Below are positions 1 through 7,818 of a DNA stretch of 64,000 bases, piece after piece. The number at the start of each line of letters is the position of its first letter. Within the stretch, counting starts at the first letter, position 1. The notes under the pieces are model-generated. The model saw nothing but the letters and a program-made list of their open reading frames with translations. It was not told the origin of the DNA and did no database searches. The DNA is from Glaciecola sp964621345. Its GTDB lineage: Bacteria; Pseudomonadota; Gammaproteobacteria; Enterobacterales; Alteromonadaceae. The stretch spans positions 81,327 to 145,326 of the forward strand of contig CAZUON010000003.1 of the NCBI GenBank assembly GCA_964621345.1, read 5' to 3'. The position numbers were made by a program, and so were the translations under genes.

Positions 1-474
1 ATAGCCGAACTGCACAAGCAAACATTTGATTATTTGGTCATATCACCGGGACCTTGCACGCCAAATGAAGCGGGTATTTCGTTAGAGGCAATAAACGCCT
101 TTACAGGACATATTCCAATATTGGGCGTGTGCTTAGGTCATCAAGCTATAGCCCAAGCTGCTGGTGCAAATGTGACAAGAGCCAAGCATATTCGCCATGG
201 TAAAACGTCAAATGTTGATTGTGACAAGCAATCTAGATTGTTTCGTAACTGTAAACCTTCGTTTCTTGCTACGCGCTATCATTCGTTAATAGTAGAAAAC
301 GGAAGTTTACCTAAACAGTTTTATGTAAGTGCTTGGTGTAATGATTTTGTAGATAGCGAAATCATGGCAATCGAAAATCCAGAGCAAAGATTATATGGCG
401 TGCAATTTCACCCTGAGTCTTTACTCACCGAATGTGGACACCAAATACTGCAGAACTTTTTAACACTTGGATAG
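1..474 (+). CDS. pabA: Aminodeoxychorismate/anthranilate synthase glutamine amidotransferase subunit (5' end outside window)
   Basis: Class I glutamine amidotransferase that supplies ammonia from glutamine to a chorismate-using partner (PabB for folate, or TrpE for tryptophan). The reading frame is open from base 1 and reads into the conserved VISPGPCTPNEAG segment, so the N-terminus is cut off by the window edge. The nucleophile Cys lies in GVCLGHQAIAQ (residue 44 of the visible part), and the His/Glu of the triad are in GVQFHPES near the end. PabA and TrpG cannot be separated securely by sequence. PabA is preferred because no trp genes follow and this gene commonly precedes ast genes in related genomes. 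The next gene starts 3 bases after the stop, so the two are probably co-transcribed. Confidence 0.9.
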   Translation: MAELHKQTFDYLVISPGPCTPNEAGISLEAINAFTGHIPILGVCLGHQAIAQAAGANVTRAKHIRHGKTSNVDCDKQSRLFRNCKPSFLATRYHSLIVENGSLPKQFYVSAWCNDFVDSEIMAIENPEQRLYGVQFHPESLLTECGHQILQNFLTLG

Positions 475-477
475 TGA

Positions 478-1680
478 ATGAAGAAGAGCGTTTCGCAGTT
501 AGCCCGAATCTATAACGACCGTTTTGAACAAATGTTGTTGTGCATAGATGATGCTATTATTTTAGCCGGACAAAAAACTGAAACCATGAAAATGATGGAA
601 GATTCTGAACAGGCAGAGTCGCGCCGTAAATTACTCATGGTGGAAGAATTAGCGAACAAACAACGCGAAATTGCGGCAACCGCAGAAAACAACTTCATGC
701 ACGAAATAGAGGCAGACTTTCATCGCACTCTAATTCCCGACTTAGAAAAGCGCTTTAATGATATTGAAGACCTTTTTTACAATGTTCTTGATTTTGACCT
801 AGCCCTGGGCAAACTATTTGACATCCTATACACCGAAGCCTGCTCAATTTCTCGTTTAGTTTCTTGTATCGAAAAAATCGAATGGCTTGAAAAAAACCTA
901 ATCAAATTTGTACGTCAACCTAAATACCGCCGTGTCGACTCTCAAGGGCATCCCATTGTACTTAAGACCCTACACAGCGCCTTAAGCTTTATTGGTGTTG
1001 AGAGCCTTCGCTCCCTTATCCCAGTGCTTGTTGCCAAAAACTGTATGCCAATGCATTCTGATTTTACCCCTGACCTACAAAAAAACCTCTGGTTATACAC
1101 CATTGGTACGGGCAATATTGCCAAAGCGCTGGCAGAAAAACGCGGAATAAGACCACATTTTGGTTTTAACTTAGGTTTGCTATCGACTCTTGGTCGCTCT
1201 GTCATCGCTAATGTATATTTGCGTTCTTTCGACGATAAACTTCGCGAACGCATTATCGATGCTCGCAAACGTAATAATCCAAATCAAGCGAAAGCGCTGG
1301 CGTCACTTAAGCCCTCGCACAAGTATATATTGTCGCTATGGAGCAAACACTCTGCCGATATCAATGCCGGAATATTTAATTTCATGAAGTGTAAATGGCT
1401 ATTAATTGGCATGGGCTTTGAGGATTACACGGCCATACGCTCTATTAGCTTTAAGTTTCTAGAGGAGCATAATCTGCATCCGTTAACCAAACTTTTATTT
1501 AATGCCCAAGGTTATATGCAATTTAAAATGATGCAAACACACAAGCTCATGGATAAAGAAGCGTCGATGCTTTATTTACGTAATTTTGGGATAAAGTCAG
1601 ACGATGTAGCAGTCGTCACTAAAATCAATTTGACCGGTATTGAGCTAAAAATTAGCGAAACGGTGCCACAAGAGTCTTAA
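478..1680 (+). CDS. HDOD-domain signalling protein
   Basis: 400-aa soluble protein. The N-terminal ~110 residues are helical and charged. From about residue 125 to 330 the sequence resembles an HDOD domain (segments LVSCIEKIEWLEKN, LHSALSFIGVESLRSLIPVLVAK, GFNLGLLSTLGRSVI). HDOD is related to the HD phosphohydrolases but lacks their full metal-binding His/Asp set, and usually acts as a protein-protein module in stress or cyclic-nucleotide signalling. No signal peptide or membrane segment is visible. It begins 3 bases after pabA, which suggests translational coupling. The target is unknown. The domain call is from pattern recognition only. Confidence 0.65.
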   Translation: MKKSVSQLARIYNDRFEQMLLCIDDAIILAGQKTETMKMMEDSEQAESRRKLLMVEELANKQREIAATAENNFMHEIEADFHRTLIPDLEKRFNDIEDLFYNVLDFDLALGKLFDILYTEACSISRLVSCIEKIEWLEKNLIKFVRQPKYRRVDSQGHPIVLKTLHSALSFIGVESLRSLIPVLVAKNCMPMHSDFTPDLQKNLWLYTIGTGNIAKALAEKRGIRPHFGFNLGLLSTLGRSVIANVYLRSFDDKLRERIIDARKRNNPNQAKALASLKPSHKYILSLWSKHSADINAGIFNFMKCKWLLIGMGFEDYTAIRSISFKFLEEHNLHPLTKLLFNAQGYMQFKMMQTHKLMDKEASMLYLRNFGIKSDDVAVVTKINLTGIELKISETVPQES

Positions 1681-2058
1681 AAAGTACGTAAATCAGGCAT
1701 ATATTTAAATTTATTTTTGCATGAATATGCGTTTAACGGGTTTGTGATAGTCATTATTGAGGTGCGCATGCCGGCATAATACAGAAACAAAGGCCAAACA
1801 AAAGATCCCGCACACCGTTTAAATTTCTCGCCAAGGCGAATGCTCAGGCTTTCATAAATTTGCATAAATATAATTATGCATATCCCTTGCAATATTCTGC
1901 ATACCGCAATAAAAACAAGCCTTTCAGCCCTTTACTACTAGCGACTAAACAAAAAGTTTCTGGCATACTAAGCGACCATTTTGTAAGCAATGCGCGTGAT
2001 ACAAAGAGAAAGTTTGTTGTTATTAACGCCTGTTTTATTGATTCAGTAGAGGTTTTAC
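1681..2058. promoter_or_regulatory. ast operon upstream region with A+T-rich palindromes
   Basis: A 378-base region before astC with no convincing gene. At 1861-1880 there is a perfect inverted repeat (TGCATAA, 6 bases, TTATGCA), followed at 1888-1901 by a second, imperfect dyad, TGCAATATTCTGCA. ARG boxes recognised by ArgR have the 14-base core TGAAT-N4-ATTCA and usually come as neighbouring pairs. The second dyad has the right length and matches about nine core positions; the first has a longer spacer. This is a candidate arginine-responsive operator, but the regulator is inferred only from the operon downstream. The astC start has GAGG about 8 bases upstream. Confidence 0.35.
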
Positions 2059-3267
2059 ATGCAAGTTACCAGAGAGACATTTAATCAAGTAATGGTACCC
2101 AATTATAATCCTGCGGCCATGGTGCCGGTGCGAGGCGAAGGTTCTCGTGTGTGGGATCAAGACGGTACTGAGTATATTGATTTTGCCGGTGGAATTGCAG
2201 TAAACGTATTAGGGCATTGTCATCCAGCTTTGGTTAAAACCCTTGCCGAGCAAGGCGCTAAGTTATGGCATTTAAGTAATGTGTTTACCAATGAGCCTGC
2301 CTTGCGTTTAGCGAAAAAACTAACTGATGCTACCTTTGCTGATAAGGCCTACTTTGCTAATTCAGGTGCAGAAGCAAACGAAGCTGCGCTAAAACTCGCA
2401 AGACGTTTTGCCCTTGACCATTACGGCGAAGAAAAAGACCAAATTATTGCCTTTGCAAAAGGTTTTCATGGTCGCACCTTCTTTACGGTAACGGTGGGCG
2501 GCCAACCCGCCTACTCCGACGGTTTTGGGCCAAAGCCTGGAGCAATCGTGCATTGCGAATACAACAACCTAGACGCACTTAAGGCACTTATGTCTGAGCG
2601 TACCTGTGCGGTAATGATGGAACCTATGCAAGGCGAAGGCGGCATTATTGTGCCAGACCCTGAGTTTGTAAAAAGCGTAAGAGCCCTATGTGATGAGCAC
2701 AACGCACTGCTAATTTTTGATGAAGTACAATCAGGCATGGGCCGAACGGGTAAACTTTTTGAGTACATGAACCTTGACGTTACCCCCGATATTTTGACTT
2801 CTGCCAAGTCTCTTGGCGGCGGCTTCCCGGTTGGCGCAATGCTCACTACCGATAAAATCTCAGCCAGTCTAAAACCCGGTACTCACGGCAGTACGTATGG
2901 CGGTAATCCGCTTGCGTGTGCGATTGCAGAGACCGTATTTGACGTGGTCAATCAGCCTGACGTCCTTAACGGCGTTCAGCACAAAGAAGCATTGTTTCGC
3001 GAAAAGCTTGAAGAGATTAATAGCAAACACGGTATTTTTGCCGAAATTCGTGGCAAAGGCATGCTCCTTGGTTGCGCGTTAAATGAAAAGTACAAAGGAC
3101 GCGCAAAAGACGTCATGACAGCCGCGAGCAATGAAGGTTTGATGTGCCTTATTGCTGGTATGGATGTTGTACGTTTTGCTCCTTCTTTGATTATTTCAGA
3201 CGAAGACATTATCGAAGGTCTAGCACGCTTTGACCGTGCAATTGCTCAGCTTATCGCAAACGACTAA
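2059..3267 (+). CDS. astC: Succinylornithine/acetylornithine aminotransferase
   Basis: PLP-dependent class III aminotransferase, 402 aa. In the AST pathway it converts N2-succinylornithine and 2-oxoglutarate to N2-succinylglutamate semialdehyde and glutamate; the same enzyme often doubles as ArgD in arginine synthesis. The start region (RGEGSRVWDQDGTEYIDFAGGIAVN) is typical of AstC. The PLP lysine is K250 in TSAKSLGGGFPVGA, and the FDEVQSGMGRTG segment carries the ring-stacking and Asp contacts. The ATG at 2059 is chosen because of its position relative to the AstC N-terminus and an upstream GAGG. astA begins 15 bases after the stop, so this is the first gene of an ast operon. astB and astE are not in the window. 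Confidence 0.92.
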   Translation: MQVTRETFNQVMVPNYNPAAMVPVRGEGSRVWDQDGTEYIDFAGGIAVNVLGHCHPALVKTLAEQGAKLWHLSNVFTNEPALRLAKKLTDATFADKAYFANSGAEANEAALKLARRFALDHYGEEKDQIIAFAKGFHGRTFFTVTVGGQPAYSDGFGPKPGAIVHCEYNNLDALKALMSERTCAVMMEPMQGEGGIIVPDPEFVKSVRALCDEHNALLIFDEVQSGMGRTGKLFEYMNLDVTPDILTSAKSLGGGFPVGAMLTTDKISASLKPGTHGSTYGGNPLACAIAETVFDVVNQPDVLNGVQHKEALFREKLEEINSKHGIFAEIRGKGMLLGCALNEKYKGRAKDVMTAASNEGLMCLIAGMDVVRFAPSLIISDEDIIEGLARFDRAIAQLIAND

Positions 3268-3282
3268 AAGGCGAACTGTCTT

Positions 3283-4320
3283 ATGATGATTATTCGTCCT
3301 ATTGAAGAGCGCGACTATGCTGCGCTTTACGAAATATCGAAAGAGTCCGGCATTGGTTTTACCTCATTGCCGGTAAATGAAGCACTGCTAAAGAAAAAAA
3401 TTGCTGATGCGCAAAAAGGTTTTGCAAGTCAACCAGAGAAGCCCGGCGCCCAAAGTTACCTATTTGTGATGGAAGATACCGAAACAGGCGAAGTAGTAGG
3501 TACATCGGGTATCGAGGCAACGGTTGGCTTAAATGACGCGTTTTATCATTACCATGTAAGTAAAGTTACTCATGCGTCTCGCGAGCTAGGCGTACATAAC
3601 ACTGTTGATATACTTACCTTTTGTAATGACTACACCGGCGTAAGCGAAATATGTACACTATTTTTGCGTGAAAAAGCACGCAAAGGATTAAGTGGAAGAC
3701 TCTTGTCTAAATTTCGCTTTTTGTTTATGGCGCAACACCCGCATAGATTCTCTGAAACCGTATTTGCTGAGATGCGCGGTATTTCTGATGAAAACGGAAA
3801 GAGCCCATTTTGGGAGTGGCTAGAAAAGCACTTTTTCTCGGTAGATTTCCCCACCGCAGATTACTTAACGGGTATTGGCAATAAGGTTTTTATAGCCGAA
3901 TTAATGCCGAAGTATCCAATTTACGTGAACCTGTTATCGAAGGACGCGCAAGCTAGTATTGGTCATGTTCACGAGCAAACTAAACCTGCATTGAGGCTCC
4001 TGCAACAAGAAGGCTTTAAGAATCGAGGCTATGTCGATATTTTTGATGCAGGCCCTACCATCGAGGCAGATGTTGCCAATATCACAACCGTGCGCAGCAG
4101 CAGCGAGCGAAAGGTTATTATAAATGATGAGCTCGCAGAACAAGATGCCGATAACTATTTTGTCATTAACGACAAAATTGATGATTTCAGAGCCTGTATT
4201 GCGACCTTGCAAATAGATACAAATGGCGATGCGGTTATTGATCAGAAAACCGCTGAGGCTTTGCTGCTTGAAAACGGCAGTACTATTCGAGTATCTCCTT
4301 GCACCAATTCGGCCCGCTAA
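3283..4320 (+). CDS. astA: Arginine N-succinyltransferase
   Basis: Transfers succinyl from succinyl-CoA to the alpha-amino group of arginine, the first step of the arginine succinyltransferase pathway, in the cytoplasm. The 345-aa length fits the family. Recognisable segments are the N-terminal IRPIEERDYAALYEISKESGIGFTSLP and the central block LFLREKARKGLSGRLLSKFRFLFMAQHPHRFSETVFAEMRG, which in this family corresponds to the GNAT-like catalytic core. Translation could start at the first or the second of two adjacent ATG codons. It lies 15 bases after astC and 71 bases before astD. Confidence 0.93.
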   Translation: MMIIRPIEERDYAALYEISKESGIGFTSLPVNEALLKKKIADAQKGFASQPEKPGAQSYLFVMEDTETGEVVGTSGIEATVGLNDAFYHYHVSKVTHASRELGVHNTVDILTFCNDYTGVSEICTLFLREKARKGLSGRLLSKFRFLFMAQHPHRFSETVFAEMRGISDENGKSPFWEWLEKHFFSVDFPTADYLTGIGNKVFIAELMPKYPIYVNLLSKDAQASIGHVHEQTKPALRLLQQEGFKNRGYVDIFDAGPTIEADVANITTVRSSSERKVIINDELAEQDADNYFVINDKIDDFRACIATLQIDTNGDAVIDQKTAEALLLENGSTIRVSPCTNSAR

Positions 4321-4391
4321 GGCTTTATCACAACATTATCCTATTCGGTTCAAATAAGAATCAGTAGGTTTCTTTACAAGGGAGTAGCCCT

Positions 4392-5870
4392 ATGACACAT
4401 GGTACACATTTTATTAACGGCGACTGGTTAGAAGGCCAAGGCCCTTCATTTGATTCCATAGATCCAGCCAAGAACCAAAGTGTTTGGCGAGGCAATGCGG
4501 CGAGCGCTGAGCAAGTTGAACAAGCCGTCATGGCTGCACGTGGCGCTTTTGTAGAATGGTCTTTAAGCGAATTTGCATCACGTTTGGCGATTGTGAAACG
4601 CTTCGCTACTTTGCTTGAAGATAACAAAACAGAATTAGCTCACATCATTGCTAAAGAAACCGGCAAGCCACAATGGGAGACAGCTACCGAAGTAGGAGCT
4701 ATGATAGGCAAGGCCGCGATTTCCGAAAAGGCCTATCATGAGCGCACCGGCACTGTAGAGAATCCTATGCCCGCTGGACGCGCAATGCTCCGCCATCGTC
4801 CACATGGTGTAGTAGCGGTTTTCGGTCCTTATAATTTCCCGGGACATTTGCCTAATGGGCATATTATTCCAGCACTATTAGCGGGTAATACCGTTGTATT
4901 TAAACCCAGTGACTTAACGCCATTTGTAGCAGAGTTTACCGTGCAGCTATGGCAGCAAGCAGGTTTACCAAAGGGCGTACTTAATTTGATACAAGGCCAG
5001 GTTGATACGGGTAAAGCGCTTGCCAGTCACAGTCAAATTGATGGGCTCTTTTTTACTGGTAGCTCAAACACCGGTAAACTATTGCATGAACAATTTGCCG
5101 GAAGCCCCGGCAAAATCCTTGCCCTTGAAATGGGCGGAAATAACCCATTAATTGTGACCTCTGTAGCAGACACAAAGGCTGCCGTGCACGACATTATCCA
5201 GTCGGCCTTTGTAACCTCAGGCCAACGCTGCACCTGTGCCCGTAAATTATTTGTCCCACAAGGCAAAGAAGGAGACGCGTTGATTAATGCCTTGCTAAGC
5301 GCTACGAAAAAAATCCGTGTAGGGCATTACGATGATGAGCAGCAACCCTTCATGGGCGCTATGATTTCTGCTCGCGCAGCGGCCTCTATGGCAGCCGCAC
5401 AAAAGCAATTGCTAGATATGGGCGCCACCGCCTTGCTAGCGCTTGAGCATCAATACAGTGACACCGGCTTTGTAAGCCCGGGGATAATCGACGTAACGAC
5501 TATTGCCAAAGATATGCCAGACGAAGAGCACTTTGGCCCACTATTGAAAGTCATTCGCTACAGCAATATTGATGACGCCATTGCCCTGGCAAACAATACC
5601 AAGTTTGGATTATCAGCCGGTTTATTGGCTGATGAACAAAGCGATTATGACTACTTTTTACCGCGCATTCGAGCAGGTATTGTGAACTGGAACCGACCTA
5701 TTACCGGGGCATCAAGCGCCGCACCTTTTGGTGGTATAGGTGAAAGTGGAAATCATAGAGCAAGCGCTTACTACGCTGCTGACTATTGTGCATACCCAGT
5801 TGCCTCTGTCGAACTAGATAAAGTTACCTTACCGGCTACGCTAAACCCTGGTCTAAACTTGGACCTGTAA
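4392..5870 (+). CDS. astD: N-succinylglutamate 5-semialdehyde dehydrogenase
   Basis: NAD(P)-dependent aldehyde dehydrogenase, 492 aa, that oxidises succinylglutamate semialdehyde to succinylglutamate, the fourth AST step. The ALDH fold signatures are intact: FGPYNFPGHLPNGH (substrate/cofactor entrance), GSSNTGKLL (cofactor loop), the general-base Glu in LEMGGNNP and the catalytic Cys280 in TSGQRCTCARK. The GQRCTCAR form and the N-terminus (FINGDWLEGQGPSF) match AstD rather than generic ALDHs. A strong AAGGGAG ribosome site lies just before the ATG. A 27-base spacer separates it from the DUF1338 gene. Confidence 0.93.
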   Translation: MTHGTHFINGDWLEGQGPSFDSIDPAKNQSVWRGNAASAEQVEQAVMAARGAFVEWSLSEFASRLAIVKRFATLLEDNKTELAHIIAKETGKPQWETATEVGAMIGKAAISEKAYHERTGTVENPMPAGRAMLRHRPHGVVAVFGPYNFPGHLPNGHIIPALLAGNTVVFKPSDLTPFVAEFTVQLWQQAGLPKGVLNLIQGQVDTGKALASHSQIDGLFFTGSSNTGKLLHEQFAGSPGKILALEMGGNNPLIVTSVADTKAAVHDIIQSAFVTSGQRCTCARKLFVPQGKEGDALINALLSATKKIRVGHYDDEQQPFMGAMISARAAASMAAAQKQLLDMGATALLALEHQYSDTGFVSPGIIDVTTIAKDMPDEEHFGPLLKVIRYSNIDDAIALANNTKFGLSAGLLADEQSDYDYFLPRIRAGIVNWNRPITGASSAAPFGGIGESGNHRASAYYAADYCAYPVASVELDKVTLPATLNPGLNLDL

Positions 5871-5897
5871 GCCCTAAAAAGTGAACGAGAAAATATT

Positions 5898-6728
5898 ATG
5901 CATACTGATGTAAACGCGCTATTTAACGGACTCTGGCAAGACTACTTGCAAATTACGCCTTCGGCTAAAAAAATTCACGACTTGCTTGGCAACGTCACAA
6001 AAGGCATGGCAGGCGGTAACAGCAATCACAGCGATATCGTCAATGACCATATTGCCCTGCGCACCTTTAATCTTAAAAAAGTGAATCTAGACGTGTTAGC
6101 TGCTCATTTTAAAGCGCTAGGGTATAGCAAAGGCGGAGATTACGATTTTGCTGAGAAAAAACTAAGTGCAATGCATTTTCAACACCCTGATGAGACACAA
6201 CCTAAGGTGTTTATCAGTGAGCTGAGGGTAGAAGAACTAAGCCAAAGTGCACAAGATATCATCCATAAAATGGTTGATCAGGTAGCAGAAGATGCCGTTA
6301 CCTCGGATAATTTTTTATATTCCGGTACGCATTGGCAAGTAAGCAGCGACGAGTATCAAATCCTGCTTGCTGAATCTGAATATGCCGCGTGGATGTCGGC
6401 ATGGGGCTATCGCGCAAATCACTTTACTGTAAGCGTAAATCATTTAAGCCATATAAATGAGCTCAGTGAAGTCAATGAAATCTTGAAGCAAAATGGTTTT
6501 GCCTTAAACACCGTTGGCGGCGAAATTAAAGGCTCAAAGGAAGTCTGCTTAGCCCAATCCTCAACTATGGCAGACAAAGTACAAGTCAAATTTACCGACA
6601 AGAGCGTGTCTATCCCTAGCTGCTTTTATGAATTTGCCCAGCGCTATCCATTATCTAGCGGCGAATTATATCAAGGCTTTGTTGCTGCGAATGCAGATAA
6701 GATATTTGAAAGTACGAATGTAAGCTGA
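5898..6728 (+). CDS. DUF1338 family protein (2-oxoadipate dioxygenase/decarboxylase-like)
   Basis: 276-aa soluble protein of the DUF1338 family. Characterised members (HglS/YdcJ type) are Fe(II)-dependent enzymes that convert 2-oxoadipate to D-2-hydroxyglutarate in lysine catabolism, with a metal site of two His and one Glu. Plausible ligands are the His in NDHIALRTF near the N-terminus, the His in ANHFTVSVNHL and a downstream acidic residue. The gene is 27 bases after astD with the same orientation, which suggests a role linked to arginine or other amino-acid breakdown; the substrate here is unproven. This compact form is shorter than HglS (about 460 aa). It ends about 80 bases before an assembly gap. 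Confidence 0.75.
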   Translation: MHTDVNALFNGLWQDYLQITPSAKKIHDLLGNVTKGMAGGNSNHSDIVNDHIALRTFNLKKVNLDVLAAHFKALGYSKGGDYDFAEKKLSAMHFQHPDETQPKVFISELRVEELSQSAQDIIHKMVDQVAEDAVTSDNFLYSGTHWQVSSDEYQILLAESEYAAWMSAWGYRANHFTVSVNHLSHINELSEVNEILKQNGFALNTVGGEIKGSKEVCLAQSSTMADKVQVKFTDKSVSIPSCFYEFAQRYPLSSGELYQGFVAANADKIFESTNVS

Positions 6729-6806
6729 GAACGCAACCAACACCACCCACCCCGTCTCTCCTGCGAACTAATGCATGTGATGTAGCTTGCGGGAGGTACC
6801 GGCCTG

Positions 6807-6906
6807 NNNNNNNNNNNNNNNNNNNNNNNNNNNNNNNNNNNNNNNNNNNNNNNNNNNNNNNNNNNNNNNNNNNNNNNNNNNNNNNNNNNNNNNNNNNNNN
6901 NNNNNN
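6807..6906. other. Assembly gap (100 N)
   Basis: Exactly 100 N, the conventional length for a gap of unknown size. The flanks (GGTACCGGCCTG on the left and GCCGGTATGACGGTG on the right) are complementary over CCGGC/GCCGG and resemble the hairpin repeats seen at 33383-33604. The assembly probably broke in such a repeat. Confidence 0.95.
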
Positions 6907-6956
6907 GCCGGTATGACGGTGTTTGGGAGTGACGGCGTTTGAATTAACCTAACGTA

Positions 6957-7808
6957 TTATTGTAAACGTATACACTTAATCACAAACGCCGCATTCACTT
7001 TATCTAACTCTAACAGCAGCTTCTCTTTATTTTCAGGGGATATGCGCCAGTAATAAGGCGTCATTTTGAGTAAGTTTAAACGCTGCTCAGGGCTGTCTAA
7101 TCGGCACTCGAAGCTTAGTTCAACAAGTTCTTCTAGAGCAAAGCCTGGCGCTAACTCTGCGCTTACTTCATGATGCTGCACAATATCGTAAACAAAGGCT
7201 TTTAATTCATGTAAATGCTCAGGCGCAGGCTCTATTAAAAACCACATTCCGTTGTGTTTTAGCACCCGCTTTATTTCGTCACTGCTGGCAGGCGCAAATA
7301 CTTGAAGGGCAATATCAACACTAATGTCAGCGAGGGGGATGTTATAGCTACTGGCCACACAATAATGATTGTGTTTATGCACTTTTGCGGCCTTTTGAAC
7401 CGCCGGTTTAGCAATATCTAAACCAGCCACATGCAAGCTTATATCTGAAGTCTTAAGCACTTGTTGGATCTGCGCCGAATAGTAACCCTCTGAGCATCCT
7501 ACATCAAACAACAGGGGCTCATTACCTTCTGAGGACTCAATATTTTCACTTAGATGTTTACCCACCAACTCAGCTATTTTCATGGCAAGAGGCTGATATG
7601 CATGCGTGGCTAAAAAATCTTGTCGTGCCTGCACCATGTCTTTGTTGTCGCCTGGCGCTTTGCTATTTTTATGCTGCGCCAACAATAGGTTTACGTAGCC
7701 TTCTTTGGCACAATCAAAACAATGTCCATTCACACAGCGCCAAGTTCGCTGGGTTAGGTTGAGTGCCTCGCTACAAACGGGGCACTGCCAATAAAATGCA
7801 TCACTCAA
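6957..7808 (-). CDS. rlmA: 23S rRNA (guanine-N1)-methyltransferase
   Basis: SAM-dependent methyltransferase, 283 aa, that in E. coli methylates G745 of 23S rRNA. The N-terminal zinc finger is visible: C9-x2-C12 (CPVC), then C25 and H29 (CVNGH), followed by FDCAKEGYVNLLLAQHKNSKAPGDN, nearly diagnostic of RlmA. The SAM-binding motif is LLFDVGCSEGYYSAQI at about 95-110. G745 methylators dominate in Gram-negatives and the related G748 enzyme in Gram-positives, so RlmA(I) is expected. The gene follows parC by 10 bases on the same strand and is probably co-transcribed with it. Confidence 0.88.
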   Translation of the reverse strand: MSDAFYWQCPVCSEALNLTQRTWRCVNGHCFDCAKEGYVNLLLAQHKNSKAPGDNKDMVQARQDFLATHAYQPLAMKIAELVGKHLSENIESSEGNEPLLFDVGCSEGYYSAQIQQVLKTSDISLHVAGLDIAKPAVQKAAKVHKHNHYCVASSYNIPLADISVDIALQVFAPASSDEIKRVLKHNGMWFLIEPAPEHLHELKAFVYDIVQHHEVSAELAPGFALEELVELSFECRLDSPEQRLNLLKMTPYYWRISPENKEKLLLELDKVNAAFVIKCIRLQ

Positions 7809-7818
7809 ATCACGGCGC

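Noticed and set aside
1860..2084. 74-aa frame overlapping the start of astC
   Set aside because: It runs through the palindromic promoter region and overlaps astC in another frame; no ribosome site.
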